Shown here in pieces: positions 6,959 to 13,849 of a DNA stretch of 13,849 bases. The stretch's first letter is position 1. Each line of letters starts with the position of its first letter. Source of the stretch: Hamiltosporidium magnivora (lineage: Eukaryota > Microsporidia > Dubosqiidae). A program made the translations under genes and the position numbers. The notes beneath the pieces are model-generated. The model searched no databases. It was not told the origin of the DNA and saw only the letters and a list, made by a program, of their open reading frames with translations. The DNA is taken from positions 1 to 13,849 of the forward strand of contig PITI01000354.1 of assembly GCA_004325065.1 (NCBI GenBank). Reading direction: 5' to 3'.

Positions 6959-8266
6959 ATGCACGCGAGATTTTACTTCGACAATAAAAACATTTTATTG
7001 TTTTTTATATTCATAGTCTTTTCTCTATCTACAAGAATTTTATCTTGCTATTACAGCATTGATGAATATAGAGAATCATTTGTAAAAAAATCTCTCGATA
7101 TATATAATATGAAGACAAAAAGTCTGCAATTATTGCCTAAAGCAGTTGATTTTGTATACCTGGGCTGTAATGAAAATCAGATTGAAGTTTCTGCTGCTGG
7201 AATATCAAACTATATACAGTCAAAACCATCCAACAACTACCAAATAAACATAAATATACCAAATTCTGGGTTTGACACCAATATTGAGAGTATAAAACTA
7301 AAATTATTTAACCTAGAACGAATAAGAAATAACATATGGTCCATGTCTTATATAAGTTTAAAAAATGGTTATCCAGAAAGATATCAACAAAAACGTCTAA
7401 TTTTTTTGTATAAAAATACCCTACAGTTGTTTTTAAGCAAGATATTTCAAATATATAAATCTATACGAACTATTACGCACATATTTAATGATGTTAGTAA
7501 CTTTTTCGTTTCGATAGAAGATACTAACGATGGTATAACAAAAAAAATACCTAAGAGGTATTTAAGTGAATATATAGATTCTTTTCGAGATCCAAATGAA
7601 GGTATATGGATTAAGATATTCAGTGAATCAGAAATTCTCGATAATAATGTGTCTAAAAATAAGATGATTCAAATTTTTAAAAATTTTTACAGTAAATGGT
7701 TCCGTATTCCACATCTAAACTACACGCTATACATCCTTGATTCATGTGATTTTGAATTAGACGAGAGTCAATACACAAAAAAGGTGCTAAAAAAAACTAT
7801 TTTAAATCAATACTTTATTTGTCGTTTTTCTACACTAAGTAATAATACGGATCAAACTGAAGAATTTTTTTTGAGCCAAAATTTTAAATTTGAACATTGT
7901 ACTTCTACAACAGAATTTGAATATTTATATTCGACAAAAAATACAGAAGACGAGGATTACAAATTTAAACTTTCACTTAAATGTGCCTACCTTACATTTG
8001 AGTTTAATTTTAATTGGTATTCTACTAGACATCCAATAACTCGGTATTGGCCTGAATCTTTACTCTACATATATGTAATAGCGGGGACAAATTTTGATAT
8101 ACTGGAAATTTCGCGCCATCGAAATCGAAAATATTTCGTAATTAAAAGAGCAAATACAATAGTTTCCTCTTTATTTTGCGATTTCGTAAAAGATTTAAAA
8201 TATGTGGAAAGAAATTTTATACCGGACCAATTATTTGATCATTTGGTATTCAAAAGAAGAATATGA
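6959..8266 (+). CDS. Predicted secreted protein, lineage-specific paralog family (copy 2)
   Basis: The gene encodes 435 residues from the ATG at 6959. The frame opens earlier at a TTG (6920), but the ATG aligns gap-free with the start of copy 1 and has the C-rich motif before it, so it is preferred. The first 70 residues align without a gap to copy 1: 38 of the first 60 are identical by my count, and Cys70 is shared. The hydrophobic run ILLFFIFIVFSL followed by STRILSC looks like a signal peptide. The same ordered blocks follow: IDEYR, FVKKSLD, KPSNNY, ININIPNS, FVSIEDT, KKIPKRYLS, IWIK with FSESE, TEFEYLYS, FNFNWY, YIYVIAG and the LVFKR end, here with two extra residues (RI). Overall similarity is roughly half identical by eye, with many changes but no break in frame. 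That suggests both copies have been under selection. No known domain or catalytic motif is recognised. Confidence 0.9.
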   Translation: MHARFYFDNKNILLFFIFIVFSLSTRILSCYYSIDEYRESFVKKSLDIYNMKTKSLQLLPKAVDFVYLGCNENQIEVSAAGISNYIQSKPSNNYQININIPNSGFDTNIESIKLKLFNLERIRNNIWSMSYISLKNGYPERYQQKRLIFLYKNTLQLFLSKIFQIYKSIRTITHIFNDVSNFFVSIEDTNDGITKKIPKRYLSEYIDSFRDPNEGIWIKIFSESEILDNNVSKNKMIQIFKNFYSKWFRIPHLNYTLYILDSCDFELDESQYTKKVLKKTILNQYFICRFSTLSNNTDQTEEFFLSQNFKFEHCTSTTEFEYLYSTKNTEDEDYKFKLSLKCAYLTFEFNFNWYSTRHPITRYWPESLLYIYVIAGTNFDILEISRHRNRKYFVIKRANTIVSSLFCDFVKDLKYVERNFIPDQLFDHLVFKRRI

Positions 8267-9774
8267 ACTTAAATTTTAGTAACTCTTAAATAAATAGGAT
8301 AAAATTTCTTCATAAATAATTTTTTTCTATTATTTTAGGTGAGTTTTTATTTTACATTGCTTCTCCACTTAACTTTTTTTATTTCAGTGTTCAAAACTTG
8401 TTTTGAATCCAAATTATACAAGTGAAACATATAAATAGAACATATTTCTGGTTATAATGTATATGTTTTATGAAAAATATTTTGACTAAGACATTATTCA
8501 TACACATTTCATAGTTATACATGTTTTTGCGATTCAGTATTAATTTTAAGATTCTTTTCAACAATAAAGTCGCAATTTGTACACTTATATTGCCAAATAT
8601 TAATTCGTATTTCTGTATTCTATTTTCGCCATGCAAAATTTTTTTTCTCAAATTTCTTTCTAAAATTAAAATACCTTTATAATTACGTATTTTATCTAAC
8701 AAATTTCATATTTTGTAATAATTTGACATTTAGTTTGCAAGGATCTCATCATAAAAGAATAAATTTCAAGTCTAGAGATTTCTAAGTTTTATGTAAAAAT
8801 TGTAATTAATTGTATGAATTTATGGATTTTTTGTTGAATATTGAAAATATTAAATTTGTTTGGTACTATAATTTAAAGAAAGTCTATATCAATCTTGATT
8901 TTACATCAAAAATTCAAAATTATTTTAATAAATCCAATAAAATGTAATGTTCCGAAAATTGTATGGCTATCGGTGTTGTATGAACTACCGATTTTTACAA
9001 ATAAAGTATAAAATTTAGACTGAGAAAACGCAAGTGTAAGAAAAATGTCTAATATAGATAATATAGATATTCGAAATATAAGCAAAAATGAAACAAAAAT
9101 GAGACTAAAAATGTAAATTTGGTTTTGGTAAAACACCGTGAAAAAGATAGCTTTTTAATTTATTTTTATGGTTAGTCCTTCATCGGATTTGTAGTTAAAG
9201 ATATTTTCAAATCTATTTTTTTAAAAAATTAATAATCATTAAAACTGAAAAATTAGAAAAAAAGCTGCTACTACATAAAAAATGAGTGTCATAACACGTT
9301 TTTTTATTTTGCTTTTCCAGGTAATGAGTTTGGAATACATCGAAATCTATCAATTTTATTTAAAATTCCATATTTATTCCTTAAATTTTTGAGAGCAGAA
9401 TTTTTAAAAATTAAAAAACCAATCTTTGAGATAACAGTATCTCTCTTTTTTAGAAGTTTAGTATATAACCTCTATGTTTTTATAAATAGATTTCATAAAA
9501 AAATATATTTTGTTTTTCCGATATAGATTAAACTTAAAGATATCTAGGAATTAATTTGTTTTTGAATATTTGATTTCCTCCGTATTTCACATTGTAATAT
9601 TCAGATATCAACCGATTCAAGATTGGGTATTACATTTATTTTTTTATTTTCTACTGTATAAAATAAGATTGTGTTGCAAATATCAACAAATCAAACGAGT
9701 CTTAGTATTTAAGATATTGTTCAACACAAATATTAAGTTTCCTTTTAGGTTAGAATGTTTTCGACTAAGTTATT
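8267..9774. other. Gene-poor AT-rich spacer; overlapping antisense open runs only
   Basis: After the shared 3' flank the DNA is AT-rich. Around 8391-8785 both strands are open for about 100 codons (minus 8391-8702, plus 8486-8782). The minus frame begins at TTG, with its first ATG at residue 61, and the plus frame has no ATG. A minus frame at 8906-9136 starts at GTG and a plus frame at 9570-9782 starts at TTG. None shows a recognisable domain, so none is called as a gene. Confidence 0.4.
8289..8294 (+). terminator. Possible polyadenylation signal AATAAA after the 6959 gene
   Basis: AATAAA lies 23 bases after the stop, roughly matching the one after copy 1 (70 bases). The hexamer is common by chance in this composition. 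Confidence 0.3.
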
Positions 9775-10020
9775 ATGCTTAAGTTTGTGATCAAAGTATT
9801 ATTTAATGGGAAAACGACGAATAGAACCGAACGTATTGAACAAGATTTTCTGTGCCAATTCATTTCGATTTAAAAAAATCCAAACTCAAAGTTAAACTTA
9901 TATAATGACTTCTGAACTAGACAAAATAATTTCAAAATATGAAACAAGCTTGGCTATACGTATAGTTCCAATCTTCTTGATGAGTTTTTGGAATTTGATA
10001 CTTATATAAATACCAAATGA
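9775..10020 (+). pseudogene. Weak coding-like relic, three in-frame stops
   Basis: An ATG at 9775 opens a frame of 32 codons (MLKFVIKVLFNGKTTNRTER, then IEQDFLCQFISI) to a TAA at 9871-9873. The same frame continues with coding-like words (NKLGYTYSSNLLDEFLEFDT) beyond a TGA at two further points, then ends. The words look like protein rather than AT-noise, but I recognise no family. Confidence 0.2.
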
Positions 10021-10707
10021 TAGTTCATAAGAAGTATGTATAATATAAAATTTTATATAAACATCAGCTCAAACAGGCTAAATCCTTGGTATTAGAGTGA
10101 TATATCTGGTTCTTATTGTTTAACTTCCAAAACATACTTAAACAAGGCTCTTTGCAACCAATTACCAAGGCTAGATCAAATCGTAATTGAAATATAAATT
10201 TAGTTTTTTTCATACTAAACATAAATTAAATCAAGGAATTTAATAGTTTTTTAGATAACTAAAACCAACAAAGTTTATTTAAAAGCAAAAATATAATAAA
10301 AAAAATAAAGATAATAACAGATCGAAGTATATCCAATAAATAATTTTTTCGTACACAAAGAATTAACGATTTAAGCTTAAAAATGTTAATCAGTAAATTT
10401 TAACTAAAGGATACCTTTTGAAAAATAAAAAAATAGAACCTAGCCTTTGTATGCTCCAGAAATATAGAAAAAAATAAAATGAATATTTAAAATAATCACA
10501 TTAGCATATTTTTGAAGGCTTAAAAAAAATTATATTTCTGACACTTCACAAACCAAATTATGTCTCTTTAAAGATCACACATCTAGAAAAAAAATACAGT
10601 TTTTGCTTATTACACACCGCAGGGTGCTTCAAAAAACAAAAAGTAAATTTTAAAAAAATTTAAATACATCTAGCAATTTTTAACACCTACGCCAACATTT
10701 GTTTTAA
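10021..10707. other. AT-rich spacer, nothing recognised
   Basis: No frame of useful length, no RNA gene and no clear repeat is seen. Several A runs occur between 10200 and 10660. Confidence 0.45.
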
Positions 10708-10827
10708 GCTGCACATATTGTAAGTAATCATAGATACGGCGTAAAAATTAGAAAAAAAACGACAAACGAGATGTTCCAAACGATCAATCCTTTAAACTAG
10801 TTGCAAGAGTTAATAATCGTTGTATAA
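10708..10827 (+). pseudogene. Very tentative trace of an LTR-retrotransposon integrase linker
   Basis: The frame reads HRYGVKIRKKTTNEMF then QTINPLN, a TAG at 10798-10800, then LQELIIVV. In Ty3/gypsy-type polyproteins the zinc-finger end of the integrase (C-x2-C, Lys-rich) is followed by a short linker of the form INP-x-P-hydrophobic and then the catalytic core. The text resembles that linker, but both expected Cys are absent and no core with the D,D-35-E pattern is readable downstream. This may be coincidence. Confidence 0.15.
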
Positions 10828-11163
10828 AAATCATATAGAATCGGTTTCATTTATTTAAAACATAAAATCATGAGAATCAAAAATTGCGTTAATTACCTAA
10901 ATAAAGTCAAAACATGGTAATTAAATTACTTTGTCATATCCTATGTAATAAATGAGGTTAAAAAAATATTTCGTATTAAGAACAAAGTTAAAACCAAAAG
11001 TCTCGGCAGTTTTCTTCAAGCTGTTTCAAAATTTTCAGTTAATTTTTGATTATATCTTCGCCTTCTTAATCTTGATTTAAATTTTAGACAAAGTTTTTTT
11101 TACTTTTATTTGATACCTAGAAAATCTAGAGGGATTCATAAATAATGTTTGATAGTCTATTAA
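10828..11163. other. AT-rich spacer with a long plus-strand open run broken once
   Basis: A plus frame from 10921 to the TAA at 11143-11145 is broken only by a TGA at 11047 and contains NEVKKIFRIKNKVKTKSLGS. It has no ATG and no recognised domain. It may belong to the same decayed tract as the flanking frames. Confidence 0.25.
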
Positions 11164-11199
11164 AATACAAGAAATCTGTTATTCGGTCTTAGTAAAGTC

Positions 11200-11403
11200 A
11201 TGAGAATGAAACCAAAACCAGAATTAAACCCATTCAAGCAATCAGATCTTTTTGAGAAATGTTTTTGGCCTTTCTATAGGTTGTTGTATCTTTCGTGTCT
11301 ATCTATAGCCTTAGAATACCTTGTCAGAACAACCAAGCTGAAAGATTTTTTCAAAAAACGGAATCGTATTGCAATCGATGTTAACATTCTAATCCCTAAC
11401 TAA
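11200..11403 (+). CDS. Hypothetical 67-residue protein
   Basis: The ATG at 11200 (a second ATG follows at codon 3) opens 67 codons to a TAA; the frame is also open about 12 codons further upstream without ATG. Base use is less A/T-extreme than around it. The protein is basic: a Pro/Lys start (MRMKPKPELNPF), then an aromatic and leucine-rich middle (FWPFYRLLYLSCLSIALEYL) that could be a short membrane or amphipathic segment, then KDFFKKRNR. No C-rich motif lies before the ATG. No family is recognised; it may be a relic or chance. Confidence 0.25.
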   Translation: MRMKPKPELNPFKQSDLFEKCFWPFYRLLYLSCLSIALEYLVRTTKLKDFFKKRNRIAIDVNILIPN

Positions 11404-11733
11404 ACGTGTTTTGATTAAACTTTTTAGATATAGATTTTATTGGAATTTAAGAAAAATCTAAGCTAACGACTTAGGCTATATTTTTTGATTTTGTTCGATT
11501 TAGATAATAAGAAATTTGACATTTTAGCTTAATCCCAAACATGGCAAGTTCATTTTAAAAGCATGATTTTCGAATTATGATAAACTTTATTCTAAAAATA
11601 CACTGTTATGTTTTAAATTTATAGACTAGCTTATGTTTTGGAAGAAAAATCTTATAAGTATATTTTAAGATAATCTTTAGAGGGAATTATTACACAAAGT
11701 GAATTGATTTTATATCTCAAAACGAACCAAGAA
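11404..11733. other. AT-rich spacer, no gene seen
   Basis: Nothing recognisable: no ORF of note, no RNA gene and no clear inverted repeat. Confidence 0.45.
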
Positions 11734-11955
11734 TGTTAAGCTCAAAGACAGTCTAGATGTAATTTGTATTAAATTTCTTCTTACTAATATAAAATTTTAA
11801 AAAAACACGGAAATATTTGAAGTTTGTAATATTATGATGTATATAAGAACGTAGCCGAGAAGGAATAACACATATAAACCCACCTGATTGGCTATGAGTG
11901 TGTATAATTCGTATTAAACTCATTGCTGCTATTTTAGTGGAATATAGAACACACA
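11734..11955 (+). mobile_element. Possible solo LTR-like segment (weak)
   Basis: The segment begins TGTTAAGCTC and ends GAACACACA, the TG...CA edges typical of LTRs. It carries TATATAAG at about 11839-11846 and a later ATTAAA, in the order expected for promoter then poly-A signal. No target-site duplication is visible at its edges, and there is no second copy in the window to prove it is a repeat. It may equally be part of the GC-richer leader of the LINE that follows. Confidence 0.2.
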
Positions 11956-12270
11956 GGGCCCATTGGAAATCCCCCTATAATCCCACATCACAATATATTA
12001 AAATATACAGATAGAGCGCTTTCATCAGTACCTCTTCGACATCGAAAGGTCAATAGGAATGATTAGATATCCGACTGTATATCTCTAATTTTTAAAATAT
12101 TTAATCTAATTTTAATTACCGGATGTAACTATATTTTCTAAATTATTATAGCAATATATGTTATGAAAACTTAAAAATGGGTAGAAAGAAAAATGTTTGC
12201 TGCGAAAAACCCAAAAATAAATAAATAAAGGCAGCGAACGACGCCGATGAGATAAAACAAACAACAATAG
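11956..12270. other. GC-richer tract before the LINE, probable element leader
   Basis: The composition rises from about 11850 on (for example GGGCCCATTGG, then a C run near 11971). No ORF of note is present up to 12270. It most likely belongs to the 5' untranslated part of the LINE starting downstream or to an adjacent older insertion. The boundary cannot be fixed from one copy. Confidence 0.35.
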
Positions 12271-13849
12271 CCTACAAAAATATGGGAGACACTTACCGGC
12301 CAATTCCTTACCTTCCTCCCCTACGCAACAATCACACATCCACCACCAGGCCAAACATGCAGTAACATGCCAAAAATGCCAGCTTGGCACCTTACCTTAG
12401 CCTAATACAACACTTCCTCTTCGGATGAAGTCTCTGCGTGCGAGTGCTCGTACGACATGACAAACCCCTGTACTCTAGCCAGATCTGAAGCTTACAGGGT
12501 AGCATCATTGCGGACAATATTCGATTCCGTAACGGCCGACTCAAAAGAATGGCCTCGAATTGTTTTTTTGCAGTACAGGAAAGGTTTTATAGAATGCCGA
12601 TAAATGGCTGGAAAAAGCTTCACAAGTACTATAATGAGAAATTCGGCTGCACTGAAACTCTCGAAGTGTTAAAAAAATTGGCACAAAGTGAGATGGGAAA
12701 GGAAGTAAAATCAGAAGAGAATGGAGAGCGACGTAGAATCGACACTTGTCTCGCTGATACATGCACCTTAACCGACACCACGGAGTACATAAACCTGAGA
12801 GATAAATTCTTGAGTAAAATCAAAGAAATCTCGGAGAACGAAATTGGAAAAGTGGTGGTCCGAACTAGAAATCATCCAAATGAATTGGTTGATAGTAAAG
12901 TTCTGGATCTCATTAATCGAGTAGTCGGTGAATATGCGAAAGCTCATGTACCTGAGTCAATTACGTAAGCCGCGTATATCATGCAAGCTGCGCAGATATG
13001 CTATGACGAGGCAACACGTAAAGAGAAGCGTAGATCCGCTTGGAAGGAAAACATAGAAAGTAAAATTTCTAAGTTAGTACTTTCCAAAGATCTTCTCGAG
13101 AAGGCTCGTAAGCAGGAAAAGCTCTCCACTTCGGAAACGAAGAGCCTTAAGAAAATCATGCGAGAGTTTAATTTAAACATGAGCAGTGTAACTGATCTTT
13201 CTGAGGCTTTAGTTAAGAAGAATGAGTCTTTGAATGTGTACGAGAAAAAAATTACGATTTAGGAAAGTAGGAAGTCATTCCGAAAAGAGAATCGTATTTT
13301 TTAGCTTTTCCAGGGTCGATTTTATCGTGGGTTATCTGAGCGTGTGGAATCCGAGCATGTGGTTAGTCGTGATGAAATTGTGAGTTTTTGGTTTACAATG
13401 TGGAACAAAAATGATGACACAGTCACGTATGATGATTATTTGATTCCATTTGTATCAGATAATCATCCGACCACGTTTCCTTCACTTAATGAATTTGTAA
13501 ATATCATTAATTGGCTTTCCAATTGGAAAGCTGCTGGAATTGATGGTATTTACAATTTTTTCATTAAGAAACTTACAACTCTTCACAAATATATTTATGA
13601 TATTGTGAAAGTTATATGTTTAGAAGGAACAACTCGAGCTGATTGGTTTTACTGCGGGCTCACATATTTGATACCGAAAGGAATTCCGCAAAGAGGCTCT
13701 GACTACAGGCCAATCACTTGTATGTCCACCCTCTACAAGTTAACGACAAAGTGTGTAACGAAAGTCGTTCAACTTTAGATGGACAGACGAGGGTTGCTTG
13801 AAGAACCAGCTAGGAGCAGTTAGAGGTGTGCAGGGAGCGAAAGAGCAGG
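12271..13849 (+). mobile_element. RLE-type LINE (R4/Dong-like), 5' part, running off the window
   Basis: This is a contiguous block of distinctly higher GC whose plus strand reads as the N-terminal half of a non-LTR retrotransposon protein up to the first reverse transcriptase motifs. Both the N-terminal region and a possible leader are present, so this copy is not 5'-truncated like most LINE copies. It continues beyond 13849, where the RT catalytic core and the endonuclease should lie. The decayed 3' piece at 4373-5114 represents the other end of such an element, probably of the same family. The clade call rests on the NWKAAGIDGI and KKLTTLH style of the RT start and on recall of R4/Dong-type proteins. 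Confidence 0.75.
12406..13849 (+). pseudogene. Broken LINE ORF: N-terminal region and start of reverse transcriptase
   Basis: The reading begins in one frame (12406-12597) with SSDEVSACECSYDMTNPC and SEAYRVASLRTIFDSVTAD. It then passes to a second frame (from about 12549), with GWKKLHKYYNEKFGC, a Lys/Glu-rich helical region with coiled-coil-like character, and the RT start: NWKAAGIDGIYNFF (about 13516-13560), YLIPKG and DYRPITCMSTLYKL, which are RT motifs 0 and 1 of LINEs. In the second frame only stops interrupt it: TAA 12966-12968, TAG 13260-13262, TAG 13302-13304 and TAG 13776-13778. After that the frame changes again, and NQLGAVRGVQGAKEQ continues from 13804. A TAA at 12403-12405 separates an upstream stretch (12271-12402) containing HPPPGQTC, possibly half of an N-terminal zinc finger. 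Non-functional as read. Confidence 0.8.

Noticed and set aside
8391..8785. Overlapping open runs of about 100 codons on both strands
   Set aside because: They begin at TTG or have no Met, show no domain, and both strands being open points to locally stop-poor composition rather than a gene. A conserved homolog would change this.
8906..9136. 76-codon minus-strand frame with a hydrophobic start
   Set aside because: The start is GTG, length is within chance expectation, and hydrophobic text is what AT-rich (T-rich codon) DNA gives by default.
9570..9782. 70-codon plus-strand frame
   Set aside because: The start is TTG with no upstream signal, and the Phe/Leu/Ile/Tyr-rich text is typical of translated AT-rich spacer.
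12112..12823. Three minus-strand frames (92, 73 and 64 codons)
   Set aside because: They are antisense to the LINE, whose plus strand reads as a recognisable protein; their openness follows from coding composition on the other strand.
1..13849. tRNA or rRNA genes and CRISPR arrays
   Set aside because: I scanned by eye for the GGTTCGAATCC-type T-arm, for conserved rRNA words and for regularly spaced repeats, and found none.

Overview
The window is strongly AT-rich eukaryotic DNA. It contains two convincing intact genes, long stretches with no gene, and several decayed transposable-element pieces. The best guess is a microsporidian with a large, gene-poor genome (for example Hamiltosporidium or Edhazardia). 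Four things point that way: single-exon genes; secreted, lineage-specific paralogs; a C-rich motif a few bases before each chosen start codon, as known for microsporidian genes; and a restriction-like-endonuclease (RLE) type LINE of the kind I associate with such genomes. The organism is inferred; nothing here proves it.

Layout. 1-1122: no gene, with a slightly GC-richer first 500 bases. 1123-2424 (+): a 433-residue predicted secreted protein. 2425-3104: AT-rich, with only a tiny signal-peptide-like ORF. 3105-3421 (-): a GC-rich island resembling the 5' leader of an arthropod-type RTE-like non-LTR retrotransposon. 4373-5114 (+): a heavily frameshifted relic of the C-terminal endonuclease end of an R4/Dong-like LINE, found by reading across frames. 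5348-5641 and 6030-6284: two unrecognised open or once-open frames. 6959-8266 (+): a 435-residue paralog of the first gene; its true start is an internal ATG, not the TTG that opens the longest frame. 8267-11733: mostly AT-rich desert with weak coding-like relics. 11734-11955: a weak LTR-like segment. 12271-13849 (+): the 5' part of a second LINE copy (N-terminal region to the start of the reverse transcriptase), with several stops and two frame changes, running off the window edge.

The two secreted paralogs share a hydrophobic N-terminus, dense conserved blocks along the whole length and about 120 bases of related 3' flank, so they arose by duplication of a unit larger than the ORF. Their function is unknown. 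The relics between and around them fit a lineage-specific secreted family sitting in transposon-rich DNA. No RNA gene, CRISPR array or functional DNA-transposon gene was found.

Caution on small ORFs: assuming about 78% AT (an estimate by eye), roughly one open run of 80 codons is expected by chance in six frames over this length, and dozens of 40-codon runs. Unrecognised frames below about 100 codons therefore carry low confidence.
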